Shown: positions 8,075 to 17,547, counted from the first letter of the stretch. The stretch: DNA of 64,000 nucleotides from GBS-DC sp964451985 (GCA_964451985.1 CAYVKB010000001.1:1-64000), one strand, 5' to 3'. Made by a program: numbers and translations. The notes: generated by a model not told the origin, from the sequence alone.

Positions 8075-9232
8075 CTATTTCAGCAAGTTCGGATCGGTTG
8101 TCCGCTGTTCGCGCACGCGCTGCTTGGGCTGAGAGTGTGCTTGGAGTTCAGCCAGCAGTGCATCGTACTCGGCGCGGTTTACAGGGATAGAGACAGACTG
8201 CCCGCGCTTGCTGGAGAGCACCAGCGCGTTGATGATTTCTATCGTGCTCAAGCCCTGCTCGCCCGGCGCGACGAGCGGCTCGTCGTAGAGGATGGCGCGG
8301 GCGAAGTTCTGAATCAGCGCAGGTTGCCCCTCTAGCGCGCCTTCGGGTTTGGGCGGTATGGGCGGCTCGATGGGGTCTGCGGGGATGCTGTCCCACATAC
8401 CCTCCGCCTCGTAAGTGAACTGTCGGATGGGGCGTTGGAGTTTCCACGCCTGTAGCATGCCGTCCTGCAGGCGGAGTTTGCCCTCGTCGCCGCTGATTTC
8501 GATAATATTCTCGCCTGGCTCCTCGTTGGTAGTGGCGTAGAGGTAGCCGTGTGCACCGTTGGGGTACTCAATCAGCGCGAACGCCTCGTCTTCAGTTTCG
8601 ATCTCGTGGAGGGCGGCGCGCGTTTGTCCCCACACGCGGCTGGGCATACCCCCAAACAGCAGCCAGAGATCGATAAAGTGCGGCGCCTGGTTGATTAGCA
8701 CGCCGCCACCCTCGCCTGCCCACGTGGCGCGCCAGCCGCCCGAGTCGTAATAGGCTTGCGTGCGATACCATGCAGTAATCAGCAGCGTACGGCGCACCTC
8801 GCCCAGCAACCCCTGTTCGATGAGCCGCCGTGCGGTTTGCACTTCGGGGCGAAAGCGGTGCTGATAGCCAATCGCGAACTTCTTGCCTGCCCGTTGCGCC
8901 GCGGTAATCATCGCATCGCCGTCAGACACCGACACGCACAGTGGCTTCTCTACAAGCACATGTAATCCATTTTCAAACGCACTGACGGCGACGGTCGCGT
9001 GGTCGTAGTGCGGAGTGGCGATAATCACAGCGTCCACCAGCCCACTGCGGAACATCGCTTCATGGCTGGTGAAGTAGGGCGCGTCATACTGCTCACCCGC
9101 CGCCTGTGCGCGATCTAAATGCGTATCGCACACAGCGGTCAGCTCCGTTTCGGGCACAATCTCTTTCACAAAACGGCAGTGTCCTAAGCCCATGCCGCCC
9201 AAGCCCACGACACCGACGCGCACGGTTCGCAT
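8075..9232 (-). CDS. Gfo/Idh/MocA family NAD(P)-dependent oxidoreductase
   Basis: 385 residues from the Met beginning MRTVRVGVVGLGGMG. An upstream in-frame extension of 49 codons looks like repeat-derived sequence and lacks family similarity. The N-terminal Rossmann fold carries GxGxxG-type glycines and VEKPLCVS, the conserved EKP motif that positions the nicotinamide and catalytic lysine. The C-terminal domain has GGGVLINQAPHFIDL, typical of sugar/inositol dehydrogenases. The substrate is unknown. It sits downstream of an unrelated large protein and upstream of the NSS unit. Confidence 0.9.
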   Translation of the reverse strand: MRTVRVGVVGLGGMGLGHCRFVKEIVPETELTAVCDTHLDRAQAAGEQYDAPYFTSHEAMFRSGLVDAVIIATPHYDHATVAVSAFENGLHVLVEKPLCVSVSDGDAMITAAQRAGKKFAIGYQHRFRPEVQTARRLIEQGLLGEVRRTLLITAWYRTQAYYDSGGWRATWAGEGGGVLINQAPHFIDLWLLFGGMPSRVWGQTRAALHEIETEDEAFALIEYPNGAHGYLYATTNEEPGENIIEISGDEGKLRLQDGMLQAWKLQRPIRQFTYEAEGMWDSIPADPIEPPIPPKPEGALEGQPALIQNFARAILYDEPLVAPGEQGLSTIEIINALVLSSKRGQSVSIPVNRAEYDALLAELQAHSQPKQRVREQRTTDPNLLK

Positions 9233-9277
9233 AGCGCGGGTAGTTCGGTAGGCTTGAGGAAAGTCCTGCAAAATAAA

Positions 9278-9301
9278 GTACGACGGCAGAAACGCCGTCG
9301 T
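9278..9301. repeat. Perfect palindrome upstream of the Gfo/Idh gene
   Basis: TACGACGGC, loop AGAAAC, GCCGTCGTA: 9-bp perfect arms in the gap between two minus-strand genes. It could act as a terminator for the upstream gene or be another dispersed palindromic element; no strong T-run follows. Confidence 0.65.
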
Positions 9302-9339
9302 ACTAGTAAACCTACACTTAGACAGGAAAGTCCAAGCAA

Positions 9340-11061
9340 CTAACCGCTCAGATAGATGTCGGGTCCTAGCGGTGGGCATTCGAAGTTATCTGCGCCGCGC
9401 TTGCGCAGATGCACGCCGTACCACACCACGAGGTCTTCGTTCAATGTGCGCTCGCCGTTCACATATTGCATGATGTTGGCGAACGAGCCGGTGCTGCCGA
9501 TCATTTCGGCGGGACCGCCGCCGGTGGTATATTTCGCCTTCAGCACCCACACATCGCCGTCGCCGATTTCGCGCCGCTCAAAGAAGCCGTCCTTAGAGTT
9601 GGGCACGATTTCAGCTGTGAAACCGGTGCTGGGTTTTCGCACACGCCAGCGGGGGTCGCGATTGGGCCAGCGCAGGCGCATCGCTTCGATGCGGATGGGT
9701 TGCCAGTTCTCTCGGCGCGCCCCGCGCGGCGAGTCGGTCTCTTCAGCCACCAAGCCGCCCACGCCGTCCAGCGCAAAATGCAGTCGCCAATAGCCATTGT
9801 GCAGACGCCCAACACACACACAGCTGCTGTCCGTATAGCCATAGAGGAAGCGCGGTTTGATGATGCCTGCAAGGTTAAACCGCCAGCCCGTGATATAGCG
9901 ATACCAACCTGCGGAGCACTCGGTGATGAGCAGTATCTCCTGACCACCAGGTTCCTCGTGAATGCCTACGCCACGGAAGTTGCCCGGATCGCTATTTGTA
10001 TCACAGATTGTACGAGCGCGTGTGTTCGGGTTTGCGAATCGTAAGCCGTTGCCCAAGTCGGTGCCAGTGCATTCGAAGCAGTTTTCAGAGTAGAGCCAGT
10101 CGCGATAGGGACCACATCTGTTGCCGTCATAGAACACATTCAGCACGGGCATCCCACCGCGCCGTAGCACGAGGCGGTTGTTGTAAAACACATCGGCGAC
10201 TTCCACGCCCGCGCCGTATTGCTGTCCATCACCCGTGCTGGCACTGGGGCGACGCACCAGCATGCTCCACACTGGGTTGCTTGCAGGCCAAGCAAGGGCT
10301 TGCCACGCAGTCCCACTGGGGGCGCTGCAACTGCCACCGCTCGGCGGTCCGCCACAAGCCGCGGGGAAGAAGTCGCTCTCTGCTGTACCATAGCCCGCCA
10401 CCTGACGGTCAGTCATATCAATCAGAAAATGCCCGATTTCCCCTTCACGCCCACTGCCACGCACGTAGTGCAGCAACACGGACACTAAGCGGTGGTCGGG
10501 CACATAGTTCGGGAACGGATCGATGCGCCCCCATGTGCTTTCAGGCGCGGCTTCTGTGATAACGGGGGGCATGCCGGGCGAGCAATAAGCAACGCCACGG
10601 CGCAGAGCCTCGCCGTATTTCGGGTCAGACGCCAGAATTTGCACGGCGTCCTGGTACTCCACCTCACTGAAGTAGTCGGGTTGACCCTTGAGCGGGCTAA
10701 TCTCCACGCGGCGCGGGTTCGGAAAGTCCGCATCCACATGGTAGCCCACGTTGTTGTCGTAATCGTAAATCACCAGCCCTGCACGATTGGGGTACAGCAC
10801 GATGCCCGGCTCCTTGCTGGGCGGGTTCTCCAGCGTTGCCGAAAGCACGTTATAGCGTACTTTCCTTAGGAAACTCAAGCGGGGATGCTCCCACAACATA
10901 CGCGCGTAGTCGCGCATCTGGCGTTCGGGAATCACATAGAAAACACCCGAACGAATGTTCATTCCTTTCACGGGGACCGCCTCTCGCAGCGAGCGAATAA
11001 TTGGCAGCCCCAAAGGATTGTCGGCTTGCAACGGTACTAAAGCGTTGATCAACTTGTCCAT
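9340..11061 (-). CDS. Divergent copper amine oxidase-like protein (tentative)
   Basis: 573 residues, no signal peptide. A good ribosome site (AGGAGGA) precedes the ATG. The C-terminal half recalls copper amine oxidase: a segment AGWYRYITGWRF where the cofactor-Tyr motif (NYD/E) would be, then RLHFALDGVGG like the HxH..DVDG region, and LVVWYGVHLRK like the final copper His region. The residue before the putative cofactor Tyr is Trp instead of Asn, and one of the two close histidines seems absent. If the resemblance is real, the active site is altered. Several cysteines (CGG, NCFECTG, SSCVCVG) are unusual. It could equally be an unrelated beta-rich protein. Confidence 0.4.
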   Translation of the reverse strand: MDKLINALVPLQADNPLGLPIIRSLREAVPVKGMNIRSGVFYVIPERQMRDYARMLWEHPRLSFLRKVRYNVLSATLENPPSKEPGIVLYPNRAGLVIYDYDNNVGYHVDADFPNPRRVEISPLKGQPDYFSEVEYQDAVQILASDPKYGEALRRGVAYCSPGMPPVITEAAPESTWGRIDPFPNYVPDHRLVSVLLHYVRGSGREGEIGHFLIDMTDRQVAGYGTAESDFFPAACGGPPSGGSCSAPSGTAWQALAWPASNPVWSMLVRRPSASTGDGQQYGAGVEVADVFYNNRLVLRRGGMPVLNVFYDGNRCGPYRDWLYSENCFECTGTDLGNGLRFANPNTRARTICDTNSDPGNFRGVGIHEEPGGQEILLITECSAGWYRYITGWRFNLAGIIKPRFLYGYTDSSCVCVGRLHNGYWRLHFALDGVGGLVAEETDSPRGARRENWQPIRIEAMRLRWPNRDPRWRVRKPSTGFTAEIVPNSKDGFFERREIGDGDVWVLKAKYTTGGGPAEMIGSTGSFANIMQYVNGERTLNEDLVVWYGVHLRKRGADNFECPPLGPDIYLSG

Positions 11062-11170
11062 AAGTTCCTCCTGTCAACGCAGAGTCAGCGTCGATCTGCG
11101 TGGGTTGCTGTGCGGCAAGGTTGAGCGCAAGCACAAAGCGCGAGTCTCGCCGCTTTCAACGACCTTAACA

Positions 11171-11176
11171 AGTATA
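11171..11176 (-). promoter_or_regulatory. Probable -10 box for the amine-oxidase-like gene
   Basis: TATACT on the minus strand, preceded by TGG, about 110 nt upstream of the 11061 start. The intervening leader ends in an AGGAGGA ribosome site, so this is a conventional leadered transcript. No good -35 is seen. Confidence 0.35.
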
Positions 11177-11247
11177 CCACGATTTTTGCGTCGTGGGGTG
11201 GAGCTGAGCCTGCAAGATGTCCAATTCCTCATAGGAATCGCTTGCTT

Positions 11248-11757
11248 TCACGAACGCCTTTTCCGCGCCCTCAGGTACTGCTCTTCCAATTTCTCCAAAT
11301 CCTCGGGCGTCGGGCGGGCTGGTGTTTCAGGTTTTGGGGACGCTTTGCGAGCGGCTTTGGCTTTAGCGGTTGCAGGCTCAGCGGGTGCAGCCTCAGTGGG
11401 CTTGGGCGTGGCGGTGCGTCCCGCTTTCAGGGGCAGCAAGTCCTCCTCTGAGAGCAACGCCACATAGCGCAGGCGGAACGTTTTCTCATCATCGGTGAGC
11501 CGCCCGCGCGCCTCTTCCGAAAGCGAGTTCAGCCAGCGTTCGTGCATGCGCGTTTGCTGCTCGGCGTGGCGATTCCGAATCGTCTCCGGCAGGCTATCTA
11601 ACTCTAAATCAACGGCAATCTCTTGGGGGCTGTAGATTTTGAGTATCGCGCCTGTGGCGTTAGCAAGGTGCGGCGCGTAGCGTCCCTCCTGCGCCTCCTT
11701 GCCCTGCGCCGCGCGAGCGCGCACCTGTACACGGTCGCCTTCTTTAAACTTCGGCAT
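11248..11757 (-). CDS. Hypothetical protein, SH3-like N-terminus and Ala/Pro/Lys-rich tail
   Basis: 169 residues. The start MPKFKEGDRVQVRAR looks like a small beta-barrel (KOW/SH3-like) entry, followed by a charged helical middle (residues ~55-105). The C-terminal ~60 residues are low-complexity Ala/Pro/Lys/Glu and probably disordered. No family recognised. TACAAT lies 6 nt before the ATG (11764-11769), so translation may be leaderless. It is flanked by unrelated minus-strand genes with their own promoters. Confidence 0.7.
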   Translation of the reverse strand: MPKFKEGDRVQVRARAAQGKEAQEGRYAPHLANATGAILKIYSPQEIAVDLELDSLPETIRNRHAEQQTRMHERWLNSLSEEARGRLTDDEKTFRLRYVALLSEEDLLPLKAGRTATPKPTEAAPAEPATAKAKAARKASPKPETPARPTPEDLEKLEEQYLRARKRRS

Positions 11758-11788
11758 ACCTTAATTGTACCTGAAATCTTCCTCGCGC

Positions 11789-13768
11789 TTACATCTGGAC
11801 GGGTAGAGTAACAGAGATGTTTTCCGTCCCCTCACCACGCCGGATGGGTATCGACAGCCGTTTCTCATATAAATAACACAGCCCTTCCTGCCCTTCGCGA
11901 CAATAGTAAATGAGCAAGTGTAGGGTCAGTGTGGCAGGGTCAGTACTGAGTTGGACAGATAGCGTGGTCTCTGGCGATTTGAGCGGCGCGATGAGTTCCG
12001 TCTTACCTTGCACGGTTGCGCCCTGCGCCTCGATGCGCACTTGCGACTGGGCGTTCGGGTTCAGCTTGTGCCCTTGCGGAAGCGCGATGCGGAGTGTCAG
12101 GTTCGGCGTGGCAGTGTTTACCGCGACGGCATCCAGCGTCTGACTGGGTGGCTGACGGTAGAGTGCAGGCGGTTGTGCCGCCTCCAAACCGCGTAGCTGC
12201 AGCGTCTCCACGCGCTTGGTTTTCAAATCCGCCACTCGAATCAGGTGGTTGTTGGTGTCGGCGATGTAGAGTTTGCCATTCGCGTAGCTGATACCGCCCG
12301 GCTCGTCAAAGGTTGGGTTCTCACCGTCGCGTGTGCCCGCTGCGCCTGTGCCCAGAAAAGTTTCTATCTTGCGTGTGCGCAGGTCGAGGCGTTTGATTTT
12401 ATTATTGTAGGTATCCGCCACGTAGAGTGCGCCATCCACGTACACCACGCCAAGCGGGTGTTGCAGGCGAGCCTCGCGTCCGAAACCGTCGCGATCGCCG
12501 AACTCAAACAAGTCGCCGCCCACCAGCGTCTCTAACTCACCGTTGGGGTCGAGATCGGCGGCGCGGATGCAGCTCACCTCGCTATCGGCGAAGTAGAGTT
12601 TCTTGCCGTCGGTGGTCATGCCGGAGGGCTGGGCGAGAGCGCAGCTACTCAGCCTGCCATCGATACACGCTTCGCGCCCTGTGCCCGCGTGAGGCTCCGC
12701 CTGTAGAGTGTTCAAGTTTAGCCGCCATAGCTGGTGCGAGCCAGCCATCGCGATATAAAGCGTATCGCCGATTAGTACTAAGTCCCACGGCGAGTTGAGC
12801 GCGGTCTGGCGTCCTTTGCCCGGTCGTGGGGGATAGGCGCGGCTCTGCTCGCCCGTGCCGGCGAGCGTCTCCACCGTACGCTTGCGCAAATCGGCTTTGC
12901 GAATGGCGTGGTTGTCTGTGTCGGCGATATAGAGCGCATCGGCGTCAGGGTCATATGCCATCCCCTGCGGGTTATTGAAGCACGCCTTCTCGAATGCGCC
13001 GTCCTCCAATCCCATCGCGCCTGAACCAATGACCCCCTGAATTGTGCCGTCTTTTAACGAAGCGACCAGTATACGATGATGGTTGGAGTCGGCGATGAAC
13101 AGACGCTGCGTGCGCTCGTCCGCCAGCACCTTGCCTGGGAATCGCAGTACTGTGCGCGCCTCTTTCTCGCGTTCCAGCTTGAAATTCAACGCGCCGCGCT
13201 TCAAAGTGCCTTTCGCCTCGGCGGTCTTGATGGTCTGCTCAATTGCGCGGTCAAAAATCTCGTAGATGCCCTCGCCGGAATGATAGCCCACTATTTTACC
13301 GCTGGGGTCTATCAGTACCAGCGTGGGCCACGCGCGCACGGCGTACTGTTGCCAAATGGTCATTTGGTTATCGTTCACCACAGGATGTTCTATCTCGTAG
13401 CGCAAAATCGCCTGACGGATATTCTCGGTCTCCTGCTCAGTGAAGAATTTCGCGGAGTGGACGCCTATCACAACCAGTTCGTCGGCATACTTGCGTTCCA
13501 GCCGTTTCAGGTCAGGAAGGATGTGCATACAGTTGATACAGCAATAGGTCCAGAAGTCCAGCAGTACGACTTTACCACGCAGTTCGCGTAGGCTGAGGGG
13601 GCGTTCGGTGTTGAGCCACTGCAGTCCTTCGGGGAAGTCGGGGGCGTTGATTGTCCCTTCCATAGTTTGACCCTCCTGTGGGATGCGGGGGTTGCTGCGC
13701 CAGAGAAACTGCCAGAGCGCAAGCAGGGCGATACTCAGCAACGCCAGCATCACAACGCTGGTTTTCAT
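11789..13768 (-). CDS. Membrane-anchored thioredoxin-like protein with NHL beta-propeller
   Basis: 659 residues. An N-terminal hydrophobic segment (~3-23) is followed by a TlpA/thioredoxin fold whose active site is C77-I-N-C80 in FWTYCCINCMH. Residues ~195-525 are NHL repeats with recurring LYIADTDNHAIRKADL-type strands that form a six-bladed propeller. The remaining ~120 residues form a beta-rich domain resembling those beside thiol-disulfide exchange modules. The order thioredoxin-NHL-extra domain is that of NHLRC2-like proteins. It is likely extracytoplasmic and redox active, with an unknown partner. TACAAT lies 9 nt before the ATG. Confidence 0.87.
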   Translation of the reverse strand: MKTSVVMLALLSIALLALWQFLWRSNPRIPQEGQTMEGTINAPDFPEGLQWLNTERPLSLRELRGKVVLLDFWTYCCINCMHILPDLKRLERKYADELVVIGVHSAKFFTEQETENIRQAILRYEIEHPVVNDNQMTIWQQYAVRAWPTLVLIDPSGKIVGYHSGEGIYEIFDRAIEQTIKTAEAKGTLKRGALNFKLEREKEARTVLRFPGKVLADERTQRLFIADSNHHRILVASLKDGTIQGVIGSGAMGLEDGAFEKACFNNPQGMAYDPDADALYIADTDNHAIRKADLRKRTVETLAGTGEQSRAYPPRPGKGRQTALNSPWDLVLIGDTLYIAMAGSHQLWRLNLNTLQAEPHAGTGREACIDGRLSSCALAQPSGMTTDGKKLYFADSEVSCIRAADLDPNGELETLVGGDLFEFGDRDGFGREARLQHPLGVVYVDGALYVADTYNNKIKRLDLRTRKIETFLGTGAAGTRDGENPTFDEPGGISYANGKLYIADTNNHLIRVADLKTKRVETLQLRGLEAAQPPALYRQPPSQTLDAVAVNTATPNLTLRIALPQGHKLNPNAQSQVRIEAQGATVQGKTELIAPLKSPETTLSVQLSTDPATLTLHLLIYYCREGQEGLCYLYEKRLSIPIRRGEGTENISVTLPVQM

Positions 13769-13797
13769 AGCGGGCTTATTGTACCTGAAAAAGCGAA

Positions 13798-13849
13798 AGC
13801 CCCCTGTTTACAGGGGGCTAAAATGGGTGGGCAGGCATGCGCCTGCCCG
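13798..13849 (-). terminator. Terminator hairpins after the SLH porin gene
   Basis: AGCCCCCTG, loop TTTA, CAGGGGGCT (13798-13819). On the minus strand it is followed by TTTCGCTTTTT, a classical intrinsic terminator. A second perfect stem, GGGCAGGC/GCCTGCCC (13830-13849), lies just upstream, nearer the porin stop. Confidence 0.8.
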
Positions 13850-13865
13850 ATAAGATAAGGTCCGC

Positions 13866-15755
13866 TTAGAACTTGACGCTGAGCGTGGTGGCAGCCACCG
13901 CGCCACTGTTCTTGTTCGCGCTGGGACCGCCGCTGAACGCAAGATTACCCTTGCCATCAGTGTCGATAATCTGATACAGCAGGTTCAGCGCAGTGTTCTC
14001 GCCGAGGTTGTAGCCAACGCCCAGCGTGAAGTAGTTCCACACGGGCTTGACGCCAGCAACCTTCCAGTACGCGCCTTCGTAGTTGAGCGACAGGTTCCAG
14101 CGGTCGGACAGACGGTAGTCCACGCCCGCGAGCACATGCACCAACTCATCGTTGCCCGTGTAGCCGCCCGTCACGCGACCGGTACCCTCGAGGAACGAAC
14201 CTTGCAGGTTCACCTTCAGGTCTTCAGACGCAGCGTAGTTCAGCCCAGCGTAGAAGCCGCGCAGGTCGGAGGGGTTGTACAGGTAGCCTACGCGCCCCCA
14301 CGCACCCGGTGCAGCGAAGTACGGTCGCACCTCCAGGTAGCCTGCAGTCAGCCCCAGGTTGTCGCTGAAGTTGTAGCCGAGGCTGGCGTTCAGCGCCCAG
14401 TTATCCTTGCTCAGCACGCGGTCTGTGTCGCGCAGGAAGTCGCTCTGTGCGTACTCCACGCCGATGTTGAAACCAGCGAACCTCGCTTTGATGTCTGCGC
14501 CGAACACATCCACACGGTCGATGTTCGTGGCTTCGGGGGCACCGCCCGCGAAGTTGAAGTTCTGGCCCGTGCCAATGCCAGCCGCGTAGTAGGTCGCGCC
14601 GATGGTGAGGTTGGTCTCCTCGCCGCGCACGGCATCGAACTCCAGACGCGCCCCTGCCATTTGCTCCATCGGAGCGCTAGTGGTCGAGTTATGGTTCTGG
14701 AAGCCAAGCACGTTGAACACGCCGTTGTTCGACTGCTGGTTCACCTGCGCCGCCCATAGGTTCAGGCGGAAGGTGTCGAAGTTGAAGCCCAGCGCACCGC
14801 CATCCACGCGGAATGCGCCATCATCGTAGCGCGGAAAGTTCAGGTAGTAGTCGGGCTTGATGCGTTGCAGGGTGAACGGTGTCAGCTTTGCCGGGTAGCG
14901 ACCGACGGTCACATCCACCTTCGCGCCGAACAGGTCGATCGGAGCTTTCACGAAGGCTTCCCAGATAGTAATATCAGTGTTGCCAACCGTGAACGGTGCG
15001 CTGAAAGTCGTCAGCGCGCTTTTGCCAGAGCCACCGACATACGGCAGGTAGTTGCCTAGAATGAAGGTCGCCGAACCGGAGACCTCGTCGTTAATTTGAC
15101 CACTGAAGGTCAGTCCCAGCTCGTGGACAACGCTGATTTCCTCCAGTAGCTTGCCCGAGCCGAGCGTCGTGCGGTTCAAGGTGTAGGCGTTTTTGCCATC
15201 GATGCTGTGCGCGCCGTAGACGCCGAAGGTCAGGTCGCCGCTCATCTTGAACTTGTCTTCCTTGCCCTCGAGCGCTTCGACACGGGCGCGCAGCGACGCC
15301 ATATCGCGCTTCAGCGCGTCCACATCCACGCCCAGCCCCGCCAGCTCCTGCTGGAAGGTCTGCGCCAAGCGCTGCAGGGTCTGCATCGCCTCGTTGAGGC
15401 GCTTCAGCTCCTCCACATCGCGCTTGAGCTGGTCAATCTGGCGCTGCAGCTCGGTGGTATCCGCCTGACCGCCCTGCTGCGGGCGACCCTCAACGGCTTG
15501 TAAGCGACGATCCAGCGCACGGAGACGCTCATCCAGGTTGCGGTAAGCGCGGGCAATCGCCTGCGCGAACTCTGCACGGGTCATGGTGCGATTCGGGCGG
15601 AAAGTGCCATCGGGATAACCCTCGATGATGCCCAACTGCACCAGCTGCTCAATCGACTGATACGCCCAGTGCCCAGGCGGGACATCCCGCATTTGGGCGA
15701 ATGTCAAGCCCACAGTGAGGCTCAACCCCGTTACAGCAATGAGTAAACGCTTCAT
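13866..15755 (-). CDS. SLH-domain outer-membrane porin
   Basis: 629 residues from MKRLLIAVTGLSL, preceded by GGAGGAGG at 8 nt. An open frame 6 codons longer is less likely. A signal peptide (~1-20) leads into one S-layer homology domain (~22-65; HWAYQSIEQL, IIEGYPDGTFRP, TMTRAEFA). A coiled coil follows (~70-160), then a ~450-residue beta-barrel of alternating aromatic strands ending in ...TLSVKF with a terminal Phe. The plan matches SLH-porins of diderms such as Cyanobacteria and Deinococcota, where the SLH domain binds the cell wall and tethers the outer membrane. A strong promoter and a terminator flank it, so it is probably monocistronic and abundant. Confidence 0.92.
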   Translation of the reverse strand: MKRLLIAVTGLSLTVGLTFAQMRDVPPGHWAYQSIEQLVQLGIIEGYPDGTFRPNRTMTRAEFAQAIARAYRNLDERLRALDRRLQAVEGRPQQGGQADTTELQRQIDQLKRDVEELKRLNEAMQTLQRLAQTFQQELAGLGVDVDALKRDMASLRARVEALEGKEDKFKMSGDLTFGVYGAHSIDGKNAYTLNRTTLGSGKLLEEISVVHELGLTFSGQINDEVSGSATFILGNYLPYVGGSGKSALTTFSAPFTVGNTDITIWEAFVKAPIDLFGAKVDVTVGRYPAKLTPFTLQRIKPDYYLNFPRYDDGAFRVDGGALGFNFDTFRLNLWAAQVNQQSNNGVFNVLGFQNHNSTTSAPMEQMAGARLEFDAVRGEETNLTIGATYYAAGIGTGQNFNFAGGAPEATNIDRVDVFGADIKARFAGFNIGVEYAQSDFLRDTDRVLSKDNWALNASLGYNFSDNLGLTAGYLEVRPYFAAPGAWGRVGYLYNPSDLRGFYAGLNYAASEDLKVNLQGSFLEGTGRVTGGYTGNDELVHVLAGVDYRLSDRWNLSLNYEGAYWKVAGVKPVWNYFTLGVGYNLGENTALNLLYQIIDTDGKGNLAFSGGPSANKNSGAVAATTLSVKF

Positions 15756-15877
15756 AGAAGCATCCTCCTCCATGAGTTAGATTAGAAGGACAGCTCTGAG
15801 GCTTGGGGGATAGCGCATCAGCCGTTCCGAGGTTTCCTGAAGCGCATTCCCTTGCGCACTCCGAACTCCTTCGCCCA

Positions 15878-15909
15878 GTATAATACCCTATGGTTGTAAA
15901 AAAAGTCAA
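15878..15909 (-). promoter_or_regulatory. Promoter of the SLH porin gene
   Basis: Minus-strand TTGACT (15904-15909), 18-nt spacer, TATTAT (15880-15885) overlapping TATACT (15878-15883). The transcript would have a leader of about 115 nt. The rest of the 15756-16077 intergenic region holds no gene I can support; its right part must carry the plus-strand promoter for the rpoZ-like gene. Confidence 0.65.
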
Positions 15910-16077
15910 GGGGTGCGCCTGGCTCGCTCCCTTGACTTTCAGGGGCGTTAGCGGGTACCATTAAAGAGCCGCATGGCATACACACACAACGGGCGAGAAC
16001 GACGGAGCGACAGGAGCACACTTGGCTCCTGCGCTTTTTGACGCTTTCAACCCTCGCCTCCAAAGGACGGTGAATGG

Positions 16078-16422
16078 ATGATTTACCCAGAGACCGATGA
16101 GCTAAGCCAGTATCCACGCTATATCCTTGCGCTGCTTGCCGCGGAGCGGGCGCGCCTGTTGCGCGAGGGCGCAAAGCCCCTCGTGCCCGTGAGCGGACTC
16201 GATTTCAACCCGCTTACCGTCGCCTTGCAGGAAATCGCTGAGGGCAAAATCAAACCGCGTATCATTGACGAGAATACTGTGGAAGTCATCATTCAAGGTC
16301 CTGAACACACGTGGCAGGCGGCGCGCGACCTCAAGCAACTCAGCCGACAAGCCCAAGAGGACGAGGAGTTCGACAAGGAGGCGATGCAGTTCTACGAGCG
16401 GGAGACCACCCTGCGCGAGTAG
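16078..16422 (+). CDS. rpoZ: RNA polymerase omega subunit-like protein
   Basis: 114 residues. YPRYILALLAAERARLL and the later NPLTVALQEIAEGKIKP match the two conserved helices of the omega subunit (usual pattern RYxLVxxAAKRARxL ... P...AxxEIxxGKI). Omega binds the beta-prime subunit and helps assemble RNA polymerase. The C-terminal ~45 residues are more divergent. The gene is first in a plus-strand unit; dnaJ starts 4 bp after its stop. The call rests on a short motif and could be revised. Confidence 0.7.
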   Translation: MIYPETDELSQYPRYILALLAAERARLLREGAKPLVPVSGLDFNPLTVALQEIAEGKIKPRIIDENTVEVIIQGPEHTWQAARDLKQLSRQAQEDEEFDKEAMQFYERETTLRE

Positions 16423-16425
16423 GCG

Positions 16426-17544
16426 ATGAGTAAACCCGATTACTATGAAGTACTGGGTGTTGAGCGCACGGCGAGCCAAGAAGAAATCAAGGCGGCGTTT
16501 CGCAAACTCGCGCGTCAGTACCACCCCGACGTAAATAAGGAAGACCCCCACGCCGAAGAGCGATTCAAACTCATCAACGAAGCGTATCAAGTGCTGTCCG
16601 ACCCTGAATCGCGCGCTGTGTACGACCGGTTTGGGCACGCAGGCGCACCAACGCCGCCTACTGCCGATCCGTTCGGCATGGCGGAGAATCTGTTCCAGAT
16701 GTTCTTTGGTGGTGGTGCGGTGATGACGCGCGGTCCCATCGACGGCGCGGACCGACGCGCGGATGTCGAAATCACTTTGGAAGAGGTGCTGCATGGCACA
16801 ACGCGCACAGTAGAGGTGGAACGCCTGCGCCTCTGCACACGCTGTAAGGGCACGGGCGCGGAACCCGGCACCACTCCAGAACGCTGCCCCAATTGCGCCG
16901 GTTCGGGGCGCGTGCGGTTCACCCAAACCACGATTTTGGGTACAGTGACGCGCGTTGCGCCGTGCGAACGCTGCCGCAGCGCGGGTGAGATTATCCGAAC
17001 GCCCTGCCGCGAGTGCCGAGGCGAAAAACTCGCTCGCCAACGCGACGCCCTCACCATTAATATTCCGATGGGCATCGAGGACGAGACGGCGATTTTGCTG
17101 CGCGGTGAGGGCGATTCGGGACTGCGCGGCGGGCGCGACGGCGATTTGTATGTGGTGGTGCATCTCGCCCCGCATCCCCGCTTCAAACGGCGCGGCGACG
17201 ACCTCGCCACCCAAATCAACCTCAGCTACCCCCAACTCGCGCTGGGCGACGAGGTGGAAATTGAAACTTTAGACGGAAAAGTTACACTGGAGATACCTGA
17301 GCTCACCGAACCCTACAGCGAAATAATCGTTCCCGGACGCGGCTTGCCTAATCCCCGCACAGGCAAACGTGGGGACCTGTACGTGCGTATCGGTCTCAAA
17401 ATGCCCAAAAAACTCACCGACGCACAACGCAATCTGCTGCGCCAGTACGCTGAGCTGAGCGGCGTGCGCCTCAAAAAGTACGCTTCTGATGAGCCGACCA
17501 GCTTCTTTGAGAAAGTGAAACGCAGCGTGAAACGAGAGGACTAA
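16426..17544 (+). CDS. dnaJ: Chaperone protein DnaJ (Hsp40)
   Basis: 372 residues. J-domain at ~4-68 with HPD (33-35), then a short Gly/Phe-rich linker. The zinc-finger region holds four CxxCxGxG-like motifs (CTRCKGTG, CPNCAGSG, CERCRSAG, CRECRGEK); the third and fourth deviate slightly from consensus. C-terminal substrate-binding domains follow. It stimulates the ATPase of DnaK and delivers unfolded clients. dnaK and grpE are not beside it, so this copy is separated from the usual heat-shock operon. It lies between the omega-like gene (4 bp upstream) and a PfkB kinase (3 bp downstream). Confidence 0.95.
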   Translation: MSKPDYYEVLGVERTASQEEIKAAFRKLARQYHPDVNKEDPHAEERFKLINEAYQVLSDPESRAVYDRFGHAGAPTPPTADPFGMAENLFQMFFGGGAVMTRGPIDGADRRADVEITLEEVLHGTTRTVEVERLRLCTRCKGTGAEPGTTPERCPNCAGSGRVRFTQTTILGTVTRVAPCERCRSAGEIIRTPCRECRGEKLARQRDALTINIPMGIEDETAILLRGEGDSGLRGGRDGDLYVVVHLAPHPRFKRRGDDLATQINLSYPQLALGDEVEIETLDGKVTLEIPELTEPYSEIIVPGRGLPNPRTGKRGDLYVRIGLKMPKKLTDAQRNLLRQYAELSGVRLKKYASDEPTSFFEKVKRSVKRED

Positions 17545-17547
17545 CCG

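Noticed and set aside
15649..16174. Minus-strand frames upstream of the SLH porin
   Set aside because: They overlap the porin signal peptide in another frame and the promoter region; no support.
16102..17235. Long open frame on the minus strand opposite rpoZ-like and dnaJ
   Set aside because: It is a mirror of high-GC codon use in dnaJ; no domain pattern, and dnaJ motifs are unmistakable on the plus strand.
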